A DNA stretch of 64,000 nt from an uncultured Hoeflea sp. (GCF_947501405.1 NZ_CANMVK010000003.1:372001-436000), one strand, 5' to 3'; numbered from the stretch's first letter, positions 9,279 to 17,947 are shown. Numbers and translations are program-made. Notes: generated by a model from the letters alone, not told the origin.

Positions 9279-10208
9279 ATGAGCAACAAGATCCCTTCCA
9301 GACCGGTACGGCCGCGGCGTTCGGTGCTGTATCTGCCAGCCGGCAATGCCCGTGCGCTCGACAAGTTATCCGGACTTGACTGTGACGGCGCGATTTTCGA
9401 CCTGGAGGATTCGGTCGCGCCGGGCGCCAAGGATCAAGCGCGCGAAGCACTGCGCGAGTTCTTCGGGCAGGGCCGCGCGGCTGCCTTGCCGGGGGGCATG
9501 GAAAAGATCATCCGCATCAATGCACTGTCTTCGCCCTGGGCGGGAGAGGATTTGCTGGCCGCCCGCGGCTGCCGGCCCGACGCGATTCTGGTCCCCAAGG
9601 TCGAGGCGCCCGAGGACATAACCGCGATCGAGGATGCGCTGGAGCAGACAGATGCGCCGTTGAACTTGCGGATCTGGGCGATGATAGAAACCCCACTGGG
9701 CGTTATGAATGCCGGTCGCATCGCCCAGGCCGCGCGGTCCGACGGGACGCGGCTCGATTGCTTCGTGGTGGGCGGCAATGATCTCATCAAGGAAACCGGT
9801 GTCGCGTCGCTGCCGGGCCGGCCGTGGCTTGCGCAATGGCTGATGCAGATCGTGCTTGCGGCGCGCGCCTATGGGCTTGATGTGCTGGATGCCGTCTACA
9901 ATGATTTCCGCGATCAGGATGGGTTCGCGGCCGAGTGCGGCGATGGCCAGGCCATGGGTTTTGATGGCAAGACCCTGATCCATCCGGCGCAGATCGAACC
10001 GGCCAACCGCGCCTTTGGGATTGATGACACGGCCCGCGTGGAAGCCGAAGCGATCGTGTCCGCCTTCGCTCAGCCGGAAAACCACGGCCGTGGCGTAATC
10101 AATCTCGACGGGCGGATGGTGGAGCGGCTTCATCTGGAAGTGGCCGAACGGATGCTTGAGAAGGCGCAGCGGATTTCGGCGCGGGACAATCAGGAGATAA
10201 CCTCATGA
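9279..10208 (+). CDS. HpcH/HpaI aldolase / citrate lyase beta-like protein
   Basis: A 309-residue CitE-superfamily TIM-barrel lyase or thioesterase acting on CoA thioesters such as malyl-CoA or citramalyl-CoA. Visible motifs: RRSVLYLPAGN near residue 13, DGAIFDLEDSV near residue 36 (Mg-binding aspartate/glutamate), ILVPKVEAPEDI near residue 106 and GKTLIHPAQIEPAN near residue 232. No citC/D/F genes are present, so it is not a citrate lyase subunit. A malyl-CoA lyase or malyl-CoA thioesterase role fits alphaproteobacteria better. ATG at 9279 gives the standard N-terminus. Its stop overlaps the next start (ATGA). Confidence 0.85.
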   Translation: MSNKIPSRPVRPRRSVLYLPAGNARALDKLSGLDCDGAIFDLEDSVAPGAKDQAREALREFFGQGRAAALPGGMEKIIRINALSSPWAGEDLLAARGCRPDAILVPKVEAPEDITAIEDALEQTDAPLNLRIWAMIETPLGVMNAGRIAQAARSDGTRLDCFVVGGNDLIKETGVASLPGRPWLAQWLMQIVLAARAYGLDVLDAVYNDFRDQDGFAAECGDGQAMGFDGKTLIHPAQIEPANRAFGIDDTARVEAEAIVSAFAQPENHGRGVINLDGRMVERLHLEVAERMLEKAQRISARDNQEITS

Positions 10209-10411
10209 AACTCTACCGGATGCTGACCGGCCCGGATGATTCAGGCTTCTGCCACAAGGTCAGCCTGGCGCTGTCGAAAGGCTGGGTGCTTCATGGGTCG
10301 CCGACCTATGCCTACAATGCGGCCACCGGAACCATGCAGTGCGGTCAGGCCGTCACCAAGGAGGTAACGGGGGCTCAGTATCACCCGGATATGAAGCTCG
10401 GCGAGCAATGA
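10205..10411 (+). CDS. DUF1737 domain-containing small protein
   Basis: A 68-residue cytoplasmic protein whose first half (MKLYRMLTGPDDSGFCHKVS, then ALSKGWVLHGSPTYAYN) matches the DUF1737 pattern of a short alpha/beta domain. Its start overlaps the upstream lyase stop by 4 bases (ATGA) and its own stop overlaps the M20 gene the same way, so the three genes are translationally coupled. Function unknown; coupling suggests a shared pathway. Confidence 0.8.
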   Translation: MKLYRMLTGPDDSGFCHKVSLALSKGWVLHGSPTYAYNAATGTMQCGQAVTKEVTGAQYHPDMKLGEQ

Positions 10412-11571
10412 GCGCCGGTTCGCAGGCCTTCAGTGCGACAGATACGGACCGGCTGGTCGCACTGCGCCATGAGCTGCACCAGACGCCCGAGATCTCCGGC
10501 GAAGAGCGGCAGACAGCGGCGCGGATCGCCGGGATTGTTGAAGCGCTCCGTCCAGATGCGATGTTTACAGGGCTTGGCGGCACAGGTGTCGCCGCCGTGT
10601 TTGACAGCGGCAATCCGGGTCCGGCGGTGCTGTTTCGCTCGGAGCTCGATGGCCTTCCGATCCATGAAACGGGAAACTGCGCCTGGCGGTCACGCATCGA
10701 TGGCCGGGGTCATTTGTGCGGTCATGACGGCCATATGGCGATCCTGACAGGACTTGCCGACGCGCTCGCGGCCCGGCGGCCCGGCAAGGGACGTGTGATC
10801 GTGCTGTTCCAGCCGGCCGAGGAAACCGGTGCCGGGGCTGCTGCGGTGATTGCCGATCCGGGTTTTGAGGCCATTCGTCCGGATTTCGCCTTCGCGTTTC
10901 ACAATCTGCCGGGCCTGCCGCTGGGAAGTGGTGCTGTGCGGTCCGGGGCTTCGAATTTCGCCTCGGAAGGTCTGTCGATCCGGCTTGGTGGCCGCACTGC
11001 CCATGCATCGCAGCCTGAAGCCGGGATCAGCCCGGCCGCCGCTCTTTGCGAACTGGTGACCGCGCTGCCTGAATTGCCCTTGCGATTGGGGCTCCATCCG
11101 GGCACGGCGCTGTCGACTTTGGTGCATGCCCGTCTGGGCGAAGCCGCCTTTGGTATCGCACCGGGGGAGGCCGATGTCTGGGCGACGCTCAGGAGCATTG
11201 ACGACCAGCGTCAGGAGCAGCTGATGCAGGCCGCCCGCGACCTGGCAACGAAGACGGCGCAGCGACATGGCCTAACCGTGGTATTCGAAGGCCATGACCG
11301 CTTCGCCGCCTGCCACAATGACCCGGAAGCCGAGATGTTTGTGCGCTCGGCTTTTGCGGTAGAGGGCGTGGCAACCACAGCGATCTCCGATCCGTTCCGA
11401 TGGTCGGAGGATTTCGGCCTGTTCGGCTCGGTGGCGAAATCGGCGTTGTTTGTGCTCGGTGCAGGCATTGATCATCCGCGTTTGCACAATCCGGACTATG
11501 ATTTTCCCGATGCCCTGATTCCGCTGGGGGTGCGGCTGTTCGAGCAGATTGCACGCAGAATTTGCGATTGA
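10408..11571 (+). CDS. M20 family amidohydrolase/peptidase
   Basis: A 387-residue zinc-dependent amidohydrolase of the M20D group, which hydrolyses N-acyl amino acids, hippurate-like amides or similar. Metal and catalytic motifs are visible: LRHELHQTPEISGEE near residue 18, CGHDGHMA near residue 107, the catalytic glutamates in QPAEETGAG near residue 137, AFHNLPGLP near residue 166 and the late LGAGIDHPRLHNPDYDFPD. The dimerisation domain lies between about residues 180 and 290. It is the last gene of the ATGA-coupled trio. The substrate cannot be told from sequence. Confidence 0.88.
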   Translation: MSAGSQAFSATDTDRLVALRHELHQTPEISGEERQTAARIAGIVEALRPDAMFTGLGGTGVAAVFDSGNPGPAVLFRSELDGLPIHETGNCAWRSRIDGRGHLCGHDGHMAILTGLADALAARRPGKGRVIVLFQPAEETGAGAAAVIADPGFEAIRPDFAFAFHNLPGLPLGSGAVRSGASNFASEGLSIRLGGRTAHASQPEAGISPAAALCELVTALPELPLRLGLHPGTALSTLVHARLGEAAFGIAPGEADVWATLRSIDDQRQEQLMQAARDLATKTAQRHGLTVVFEGHDRFAACHNDPEAEMFVRSAFAVEGVATTAISDPFRWSEDFGLFGSVAKSALFVLGAGIDHPRLHNPDYDFPDALIPLGVRLFEQIARRICD

Positions 11572-11606
11572 TCGAACGCGGGGGTTCAAGACATTTCTTA
11601 GCGGCT

Positions 11607-12029
11607 TCAGGCGACGCCGGCCTCGATACGCTCCATGTCCTCGTCGGAAAGGCTGAAATGATGGCCGATCTCGTGGATCAGGACATGGGTGATGATATCG
11701 CCCAGGGTTTCGTCATTTTCCGCCCAATAGTCGATGATCGGACGCCGGTAGAGCGTGATCCGATTGGAAAGCTCGCCGGTTTCGATAGTGAAGCGCTCCG
11801 ACAGGCCGCGGCCCTCAAACAGCCCGAGCAGGTCGAACGGGGTTTCCAGGCCCATATCCTCGAAGATCTCGTCATCGGGGAAATCCGCCACCACGATCGC
11901 CAGGTCGCCGGTCAGAGCCCGGAAGCTTTCGGGCAGCCGGGCATAGGCTTCAATGGCCATTGATTCGAAAATGCCGAGTGTCGGGGCGTGACGGCCCTGC
12001 CAGTCTCCGGTTTGATCCACGCGCGCCAT
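11607..12029 (-). CDS. Metallopeptidase family protein (zincin-like)
   Basis: A 140-residue protein of the small zincin family (formerly DUF1025). The zinc-binding HEIGHHF motif is near residue 120, followed by the family's acidic FSLSDEDMERIE tail. The N-terminal two thirds hold the usual PLDLLGLFEG-type region (here TPFDLLGLFEGRGL, near residue 75). It is probably cytoplasmic, with unknown substrate. It converges with the M20 gene, 35 bases between stops. The family call is firm. Confidence 0.85.
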   Translation of the reverse strand: MARVDQTGDWQGRHAPTLGIFESMAIEAYARLPESFRALTGDLAIVVADFPDDEIFEDMGLETPFDLLGLFEGRGLSERFTIETGELSNRITLYRRPIIDYWAENDETLGDIITHVLIHEIGHHFSLSDEDMERIEAGVA

Positions 12030-12142
12030 TCAACAGCTTTCATCAAGGGGACGGCGGCCCGAGCCGTTCGTCACGCCAGGTGCGGCAACTGGCCGCGTAT
12101 GGGCTCATATATGTTATTCTGCCGCTGGTTTCGAGGGGCGGC

Positions 12143-12577
12143 TCAGCGGCGCGGAATGAAGCGCTCGGACAGGCTGCGGATGACTTCGATCAGCACAGCG
12201 GTGAAAATGCCGAAGGCCAGCAAGCCGTTGACGGCGACAAAGCCGGACAGGATGCGCCATTGGTCCCGCACCACGACATCGCCATAGCCTACAGTGGTGA
12301 ACGAAACCATGGAGAAATAGACTGCCTCCTCCAGCGTGCCAAACACGCCCAGAAAGCGAAACAACCCGGCCCAAAGCCAGACACAGATGATGTTTGAGAC
12401 GAGAACCAGCGCCACCGTCACCGACAGCAGAAGAAAAAACTGCCACAGGGCGGGCCGGTGATCGGCGTAGTTGGTCTCGGCCTGGCGCACCAGCCTGAGC
12501 GTGGTGAGAACGAAGCCGATCATCACCGCCATCGAGGCAATGATGGTCAGGGTTCCGATGGCAAGTTCTGTGATCAT
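12143..12577 (-). CDS. Two-helix potassium channel (ion channel domain)
   Basis: A 144-residue inner-membrane protein. It has a long N-terminal hydrophobic helix (about residues 1-28), a second helix about 47-77, then the pore loop with the K+ selectivity filter SFTTVGYGD near residue 95 and a final helix about 110-133 before a short basic tail. It is of the Kch/KcsA-like type without an RCK domain and probably tetramerises. ATG at 12577 is preferred over a start at 12661. An exact FNR/FixK box lies about 180 bases upstream, suggesting low-oxygen control. Confidence 0.85.
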   Translation of the reverse strand: MITELAIGTLTIIASMAVMIGFVLTTLRLVRQAETNYADHRPALWQFFLLLSVTVALVLVSNIICVWLWAGLFRFLGVFGTLEEAVYFSMVSFTTVGYGDVVVRDQWRILSGFVAVNGLLAFGIFTAVLIEVIRSLSERFIPRR

Positions 12578-12755
12578 GGCTGGACGCTTTTGTTTTGGGC
12601 ACCAGTGAGACCTGGTCGAAGAGACGTATTCCTGACTGCCATTTGAACCCGGGCATCGCAACGGGCTGTGATGACAGCATCAGACACCGGCCAAATGGTG
12701 TGGGGCTAAGCTAGGCGACGGCCTCGATCATCGCAAATGCACCGGTGCGGGTGCG

Positions 12756-12769
12756 TTGATATCAATCAA
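12756..12769. promoter_or_regulatory. Exact FNR/FixK-type box
   Basis: TTGAT-ATCA-ATCAA matches the CRP/FNR-family oxygen-regulator consensus at all ten defined positions. It lies between tRNA-Gly and the start of the K+ channel gene, both on the minus strand, so the channel gene is the only sensible target. Confidence 0.65.
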
Positions 12770-12820
12770 GCCGACAAATAGCGATCCTGCCGCTGTTTAT
12801 ATGGACATGAATTGGGAAAC

Positions 12821-12895
12821 TGGAGCGGGTGATGAGATTCGAACTCACGACCCCAACCTTGGCAAGGTTGTGCTCTACCCCTGAGCTACACCCGC
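12821..12895 (-). tRNA. tRNA-Gly (anticodon GCC)
   Basis: Read on the minus strand it folds into a full cloverleaf: acceptor GCGGGTG/CACCCGC, D-arm GCTC/GAGC, anticodon stem CAACC/GGTTG with loop TTGCCAA (anticodon GCC), 5-base variable loop, T-arm GTGAG/CTCAT with TTCGAAT, discriminator T and an encoded CCA at 12821-12823. Length is 75 with CCA. It decodes GGC/GGT glycine codons, which dominate in this GC-rich genome. No integrase or flanking direct repeat marks it as an attachment site. Confidence 0.97.
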
Positions 12896-13276
12896 TTGAC
12901 CGTTGTGTCCGAGGGTAACCGGACCGGCTGTCCAAGCTGTTCCGGCCCGGACCGGCGCTATATGGCGCAACCTGCTTTCAATTGCAACAGGGAATTTTCG
13001 GCGTCGCGCAGCTTAAATCCGGCCCTGCGGCGCAGCCGCGCTTCTGGGCGGAAGATGTGCCGGCGGCCCGGTGGGTGCAAACCGGCTTCTGCCGCCCTCA
13101 CGGGCCCGGGCGACGGGGAACTGGCGAACCATTGCGCGGGGCGGGCTTGTTGCCTATCAAGGTCGGTGCGGACCGGTGAAGCTTAGGCTTGAGGCCTGGC
13201 CGCGACGATCTGTCCGGGAAGCGTTTCAATCCCGGGGATTGTCTAATCCGATGATTGCCGAACCCATGGTGAATTG
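12896..13276. other. 381-base gap without a convincing gene
   Basis: Between tRNA-Gly and the editing deacylase I see no open frame with a ribosome site and protein-like composition, and no strong terminator. It must hold the tRNA promoter (minus strand, just right of 12895) and the promoter of the deacylase gene. An open frame at 12982-13179 has an arginine/proline-rich shadow composition and is not called. Confidence 0.5.
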
Positions 13277-13774
13277 ATGCCCAAGACCGCCCAGGAGCTG
13301 TTCGACTGCCTCGACCGACTCAACATATCCCACAGCACCACCCGGCATGCGCCAGTGTTCACTGTTGCCGAATCGCAAAGCCTGCGTGATCAGATTCCCG
13401 GCGGGCATACCAAGAACCTGTTCCTCAAGGACAAGAAGGGTCGCTATTTTCTAGTCACGCTGGAAGAGGACGCCGAGGTCAATCTCAAGACCATCCACAT
13501 GCTGATCGGCGCCAGCGGCAGGGTGTCATTCGGCAAGCCGGAGGCGCTAATGGAGAAGCTTGGTGTTACGCCGGGCTCGGTGACGATCTTCTGCGCGATC
13601 AATGATCCCGGTCATGAAGTGACAATCGTTATTGACGCGCCGCTACTGGAACATGACACAATCAACGGGCATCCGCTGAGCAATGATGCGACCACATCGA
13701 TCGGGCGCGAGGATCTGATGCGCTTTCTGGCTGACACCGGACATACGCCGATGATCTTGAAAGTCTCGACCTGA
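13277..13774 (+). CDS. YbaK/ProX-type aminoacyl-tRNA editing deacylase
   Basis: A 165-residue free-standing editing domain related to the INS domain of prolyl-tRNA synthetase. Such proteins clear mischarged tRNA (for example Ala-tRNA-Pro or Cys-tRNA-Pro) in the cytoplasm. Visible features: HSTTRHAPVFTVAES near residue 20, the GGHTKNLFLKDKKG core near residue 40, the SFGKPEALMEKLGVTPGSVT block near residue 84 and a C-terminal HPLSNDATTSI. Start ATG at 13277; an in-frame TTG precedes it. The GGHTKNLFLKD form suggests the PrdX/ProXp-ala subgroup. Confidence 0.88.
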   Translation: MPKTAQELFDCLDRLNISHSTTRHAPVFTVAESQSLRDQIPGGHTKNLFLKDKKGRYFLVTLEEDAEVNLKTIHMLIGASGRVSFGKPEALMEKLGVTPGSVTIFCAINDPGHEVTIVIDAPLLEHDTINGHPLSNDATTSIGREDLMRFLADTGHTPMILKVST

Positions 13775-13843
13775 CGTAACATTTCCTACGGGTATCCCTC
13801 GATCCTAAAGATCCGATCCCAGAGACAGGCATGGAAGCAGACC

Positions 13844-14863
13844 ATGAGCGATTTTGACAATCCCTATGCACCGGCGCCCGGCGGCCAGATGAGCGGCACG
13901 GTGACCTTCGGCGACAAGCCGGGAGCGGCCCCGTCAGCGCCTGGCTCCGCATCCGCCTCACCTGCCGGCCAGGCGGCGTCTGGCGAACTGATCAAGGACA
14001 CGACGACGGCCGATTTCACCGCCGACGTCATTAATGCGTCCCGCGATGCGACGGTTCTGGTTGATTTCTGGGCACCCTGGTGCGGCCCGTGCAAGCAGCT
14101 TACGCCGGTGATTGAAAAAGCGGTTCGTGAAGCCGGCGGCCGGGTCAAACTGGTGAAGCTCAACATCGACGACCATCCGGCAATTCCCGGACAGATGGGG
14201 ATTCAGTCGATCCCCGCGGTGGTGGCGTTTTCCGGCGGCAAGCCGGTGGATGGCTTCATGGGAGCGTTGCCTGAAAGCCAGATTCGGGAGTTCATCGAAA
14301 AAGTCGCCGGGCCCGCAGGCCCGAGCGCGGCGGAAGCCCAGATCGAAGAGGTTCTGGCGGCCTCTCGCGCAGCGCTTGCCGCCGGCGAGCTTGAGCGCGC
14401 CGCACAAGGCTTCGGTGCGATCCTGCAGATGGAGCCAAGCCATGCCGGGGCGGCAGCCGGAATGGCAGGCTGCATGCTGGAGATGGGTGATCTCGACCGC
14501 GCCGGACAGATGCTCGAGACGATCGATGCAGAAGGCCGGAAGGATCCGGAAGTCGCCTCGGTGATCAAGCGGCTGGAAATGGCGCGCGAAGTGGCGGATC
14601 TCGGCGACCCTGTCGAACTCGAGGCGCGGCTTGCCACCAATCCCGATGATCACGAGGCGCGGCTGCAATTCGCCAAGATCCTCAATGTCCGGGGCCATCG
14701 CGAGGCGGCTGCGGAAGAATTGTTTGCGATCATGCGCAAGGATCGCAAGTGGCAGGAGGAAGCGGCGCGCAAGGCGCTGCTTGAGTTCTTCGAGGCGTGG
14801 GGACCAGCCGATCCCGCGACGCTGTCGGCGCGGCGGCAATTGTCCTCGCTGTTGTTCTCCTAA
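13844..14863 (+). CDS. Thioredoxin-TPR protein (CnoX/YbbN-like)
   Basis: A 339-residue chaperedoxin-type protein. After a 50-residue alanine/proline/glycine-rich N-terminal tail comes a thioredoxin fold (about 50-160) with the full redox motif WCGPC near residue 78 and cis-proline segment QSIPAVVAF. Four TPR-like helical repeats follow to the end. E. coli CnoX has SxxC in place of CGPC; here both cysteines are present, so disulfide reductase activity is likely. The family holds substrates and hands them to GroEL or DnaK. It leads the conserved trio with Lon-N and Trm112 proteins. Confidence 0.9.
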   Translation: MSDFDNPYAPAPGGQMSGTVTFGDKPGAAPSAPGSASASPAGQAASGELIKDTTTADFTADVINASRDATVLVDFWAPWCGPCKQLTPVIEKAVREAGGRVKLVKLNIDDHPAIPGQMGIQSIPAVVAFSGGKPVDGFMGALPESQIREFIEKVAGPAGPSAAEAQIEEVLAASRAALAAGELERAAQGFGAILQMEPSHAGAAAGMAGCMLEMGDLDRAGQMLETIDAEGRKDPEVASVIKRLEMAREVADLGDPVELEARLATNPDDHEARLQFAKILNVRGHREAAAEELFAIMRKDRKWQEEAARKALLEFFEAWGPADPATLSARRQLSSLLFS

Positions 14864-14981
14864 GCGGCAGCTGATTGCGCCGGAGGCCGATGAATTTGTG
14901 ATCAGCCGCTGGGCGCCGGCTCTTGAGATTTGGGCGGATTGCTCCAAGTGTTGGGTAGCGAGACAGGCAAGGCGTACTGGT

Positions 14982-15659
14982 ATGCGGGTTGGCAACAAAG
15001 ACTATCGGATCGTTAAGGATATTCCCGGCCGGGTGCCGGTGTTCCCGCTATCCGGCGCACTGCTGCTTCCCGGAGCGCAGCTGCCGCTCAATCTGTTTGA
15101 GCCGCGTTATCTGCAGATGTTCGACGATGCGCTGAGCGGTGACCGGGTGGTCGGCATCATTCAGCCGGCGCTGGAAAATGCCAGCAAGTGTGAGGCTCCT
15201 GTCAAGGATCTGTGTCGTATCGGCTGTTTGGGCCGCATTACCTCGTTCGGTGAGACCGGGGATGGCCGCTATGTCATCACGCTTGGCGGAATTTGCCGGT
15301 TCCGGGTGGTTGAGGAGCTGGATACTAAGGAAAAACCCTACCGGATCTGCGCGATCGAGCCCTGTACCGACGATCTCGAGGCCATGGACGATGGCGCCCA
15401 GGTTGACCGCAAATCGCTGCTCGACAGTTTCAGGGCCTATCTCGACGCCAATAATCTGGAGGCCGACTGGAGTTCGGTGGAGCGGGCGAGCAACGTCACG
15501 CTGGTCAATTCGCTGTCGATGATGTCGCCGTACGGGCCGGCCGAAAAACAGGCCTTGCTGGAAGCCGACGACATCAAGACCCGGGCGGAAACGCTGGTGG
15601 CGATCACCGAGATTGCATTGGCGCGCGATCCCGACGATCATGACCGGGTTCTGCAATAG
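14982..15659 (+). CDS. LON substrate-binding domain protein
   Basis: A 225-residue protein that is only the N-terminal (LAN) domain of Lon, without the ATPase and protease parts. RVPVFPLSGALLLPGAQLPL near residue 18 and NLFEPRYLQMFDDAL near residue 39 are the typical beginning. The second half is helical and ends in the ETLVAITEIALARDPDD segment. ATG at 14982 gives the standard start. Such proteins accompany the thioredoxin-TPR gene in alphaproteobacteria; their function is not settled but a protein-quality role fits the neighbour. Confidence 0.9.
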   Translation: MRVGNKDYRIVKDIPGRVPVFPLSGALLLPGAQLPLNLFEPRYLQMFDDALSGDRVVGIIQPALENASKCEAPVKDLCRIGCLGRITSFGETGDGRYVITLGGICRFRVVEELDTKEKPYRICAIEPCTDDLEAMDDGAQVDRKSLLDSFRAYLDANNLEADWSSVERASNVTLVNSLSMMSPYGPAEKQALLEADDIKTRAETLVAITEIALARDPDDHDRVLQ

Positions 15660-15674
15660 GATTGCGATCCCGCA

Positions 15675-15911
15675 ATGAGCAAACCTGACCAGCCTGCAAC
15701 GCCTGCGCACCGGACATCGCCACGCTCAACAGGTTCGGTCGACGTCAAAATGCTCGAATTGCTGGTGTGTCCGCTGACCTATGGTCCGCTTGAGTATGAT
15801 TGCGACGAGAACGAACTGCTTTCCAAGCGGGCCGGCCTCGCCTATCCGGTGCGCGACGGCATTCCCATCATGCTGGTTTCGGAAGCTCGGCAGATCGAGG
15901 ACGAGGACTGA
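15675..15911 (+). CDS. Trm112 family protein
   Basis: A 78-residue small protein. After a 25-residue polar leader comes the Trm112 core: [17 protein letters not shown], then [20 protein letters not shown]. Eukaryotic Trm112 activates methyltransferases. In bacteria the role is less clear, but the [11 protein letters not shown] motif is strongly kept. The first CxxC-like pair is reduced to a single cysteine, as is common in proteobacteria. It lies 15 bases after the Lon-N gene and probably in one operon with it. Confidence 0.92.
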   Translation: MSKPDQPATPAHRTSPRSTGSVDVKMLELLVCPLTYGPLEYDCDENELLSKRAGLAYPVRDGIPIMLVSEARQIEDED

Positions 15912-16103
15912 TCGTCCTTAGGCGATGCGCATGCCTGATGCGGCGTGGATCGATGGAAAGCCCCCAATGGCCGTCTCCCGCAACATGTCCGCGATAGGAT
16001 CCAGATACGGCGCTTGACCGAAGCGGTGTTCGCTCGAGCGTGAGCAAGGGCAGGCGCGAGGTGGGGGCTCCATTTCAAAATCATGATTTTCGATTTATAA
16101 GTC

Positions 16104-16115
16104 ATTTGACCAAAT
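16104..16115. promoter_or_regulatory. Probable TetR operator
   Basis: ATTTG-AC-CAAAT is a 5-bp inverted repeat 16 bases before the GTG start of the TetR gene. A separate perfect 14-base palindrome of A, T and one TCATGA core lies at 16077-16090. The position suits autorepression. Confidence 0.4.
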
Positions 16116-16131
16116 AAGGGAGCAAGGTCCG

Positions 16132-16704
16132 GTGGCGAAAAAGGGTGATCAGCGGCGGGAACGTATCGTTGCGGCGGCGGCGGGGCTGTTCTGGGCCCGC
16201 GGTTTTGCGGCCACCAGCATTGCCGACATTGCCCGCGAAGCAGACGTGCCGCAAGGCAACATGTTCTATTACTATCGCAGCAAGGGTGACCTGGCGCTGG
16301 CGGTGGCTGATGTGTTCGTCGACGAGACCCAGTCTCTGATCGGGGAGGCGGAGGCGGCAGCGGCCGAGCCGCGCCAGCGGATCCGGTTCCTGCTACACCG
16401 GCTCAGCCAGTCCAACCGCAGCCGGATGGAAAATGGCTGTCCGATCAGCGCCGCGGTGCGCGATTTCCGCCGCTCCGCGCCTGAGGCATCCGCCCGTGCG
16501 GCGCAAAGCTTCGAACTGATTGTCAGCTTTATTGGTCGCGAACTGCAAAAGACCGGGCCGCGGCCATCGATTGCCATGGCGCGGGCGCGCTCGATGGTGG
16601 TGGAATGGCAGGGCGGCATTGCGCTTGCCCATGCCTTTGGCGACATGACGGTGCTGGCTGAAAGCCTGCGCCGGGCCGAGCAAAGCCTGCTCGCAGGCGG
16701 CTAG
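16132..16704 (+). CDS. TetR/AcrR family transcriptional regulator
   Basis: A 190-residue repressor. The N-terminal helix-turn-helix (residues 8-55) reads RRERIVAAAAGLFWARGFAA, then TSIADIAREADVPQGNMFYYYRSKGDLALAV, a strong TetR signature. The C-terminal ligand domain holds a conserved ENGCPISA segment near residue 102, as in regulators of reactive electrophile responses (NemR-like). GTG start at 16132 follows a GGGAGCAAGG ribosome site. No divergent target is adjacent, so it may act on itself or on distant genes. Confidence 0.88.
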   Translation: MAKKGDQRRERIVAAAAGLFWARGFAATSIADIAREADVPQGNMFYYYRSKGDLALAVADVFVDETQSLIGEAEAAAAEPRQRIRFLLHRLSQSNRSRMENGCPISAAVRDFRRSAPEASARAAQSFELIVSFIGRELQKTGPRPSIAMARARSMVVEWQGGIALAHAFGDMTVLAESLRRAEQSLLAGG

Positions 16705-16720
16705 AGCAAATCGCTCAGGA

Positions 16721-17947
16721 TCAGATCGCTTCGCCGCGCAGCAGCCGGGGTCCGCCGGCGTCGGGAATGCCGGCCGCCTGATCGATGAAATAGCGCTTCA
16801 TCGCCGGCATCCGGTCCACCAGACTCAGACCGAAATCCCGGACCATTCTGAGCGGCGTGAAATCATTGGAAAACATCCGGGTCAGCAGATCGCTGGTCAC
16901 ACCCATCCGCACGGTGTCGAAACGCCGCCAGGTCTGGTAGCGCTCAAGCACTGCCATGGAACCGATGTCGAGCCCGAGCCTGTCGGCTTCGACAATGGTT
17001 TCGGCAAGAGCGGCGACATCGCGAAAGCCGAGATTGAGGCCCTGACCGGCAATCGGGTGGATGCCGTGAGCGGCGTCGCCGGCGAGCGCAAAACGCGGCT
17101 TGATGAAGTCGCGCGCCAGCGTCAGCCCCAGTGGAAACGCCTTGCGTCCGCCTTCGACACGCAGCGCGCCGAGATGATGGCCGAAGCGGCGTTCCAGTTC
17201 GGCCTCGAACAGAAAATCGTCTTCCTTGATCAGCCGTTCGGCATCGGCGGTGCGTTCAGTCCATACCAGTGAGGAGCGGTTGCCGGTCAGCGGCAGGATC
17301 GCGAAAGGCCCGGAAGGCATGAAATGCTCTTCGGCGCGACCATTGTGCGGCCGCTCATGGGCCACTGTGGTAACGATCCCCGACTGGTCATAATCCCAGC
17401 GCTGGGCCTTGATACCCGCCATGTCGCGCAGACCCGAGCGCACCCCATCGGCTGCGATCACCAGCTTTGCCGCAAAATCTCGGCCGTCGGCCGTCGTGAC
17501 CCTGGCGGCCTGTTCGCCGATCTCCAGCCCGGAGGCGGCGGCCGATTGATAGATCGGCAATCCGAGCTCGGCTGCCTTGTCGCGCAGTGCTGCGACCATT
17601 GCGACATTGGGCGCCATATGGGCGAAGGGCTCGCCGTCCTCGATGGCGCCGCCAAAGGTGAGGAACACCGGCCGCACCGGATCGGAGGTGCGCGAATCAG
17701 TCACGATCATTTCGTTGATCGGCTGCGCTTCAGGCGCGATTGCCTCCCAGACGTCAAGCGTCGACAAGAGCCGCCGGGCGCCCGCAGCGATCGCCGAGGC
17801 GCGCTGGTCGTTGCGCCAGACCTCGGGCGGGGCGGCGTCGATCACCGCGATATCGAGCGAGGGTGCGGCGTGCTTCAGCGCGACCGCGGCCGAAAGGCCG
17901 ACATAGCCGCCGCCGCAAACCAGAATGTCGAGTGTTTGTGTGCTCAT
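16721..17947 (-). CDS. UbiH/UbiF/VisC/COQ6 family FAD monooxygenase
   Basis: A 408-residue flavoprotein hydroxylase of ubiquinone ring synthesis, peripheral to the inner membrane. It carries the dinucleotide-binding start DILVCGGGYVGLSAAVAL, the DG motif VIAADGVRSGLRD near residue 170 and the second FAD motif FALAGDAAHGIHPIAGQGLNLGFRDV near residue 290, which is diagnostic of the family. It could hydroxylate C6, C1 or C5 of the ring; sequence alone does not say. ATG at 17947 is the standard start. It diverges from tesB. Confidence 0.9.
   Translation of the reverse strand: MSTQTLDILVCGGGYVGLSAAVALKHAAPSLDIAVIDAAPPEVWRNDQRASAIAAGARRLLSTLDVWEAIAPEAQPINEMIVTDSRTSDPVRPVFLTFGGAIEDGEPFAHMAPNVAMVAALRDKAAELGLPIYQSAAASGLEIGEQAARVTTADGRDFAAKLVIAADGVRSGLRDMAGIKAQRWDYDQSGIVTTVAHERPHNGRAEEHFMPSGPFAILPLTGNRSSLVWTERTADAERLIKEDDFLFEAELERRFGHHLGALRVEGGRKAFPLGLTLARDFIKPRFALAGDAAHGIHPIAGQGLNLGFRDVAALAETIVEADRLGLDIGSMAVLERYQTWRRFDTVRMGVTSDLLTRMFSNDFTPLRMVRDFGLSLVDRMPAMKRYFIDQAAGIPDAGGPRLLRGEAI

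Noticed and set aside
12821-12895. tRNA-Gly as an integration site for a mobile element
   Set aside because: No integrase, no repeated tRNA 3' end and no change in gene type on either side.
12982-13179. Small open frame between tRNA-Gly and the editing deacylase
   Set aside because: Proline/arginine/glycine-rich, no ribosome site, no recognisable pattern.
16077-16090. Perfect 14-base palindrome as an intrinsic terminator of the Trm112 gene
   Set aside because: The arms are AT-rich and the loop would be too small; a binding site or chance is likelier.
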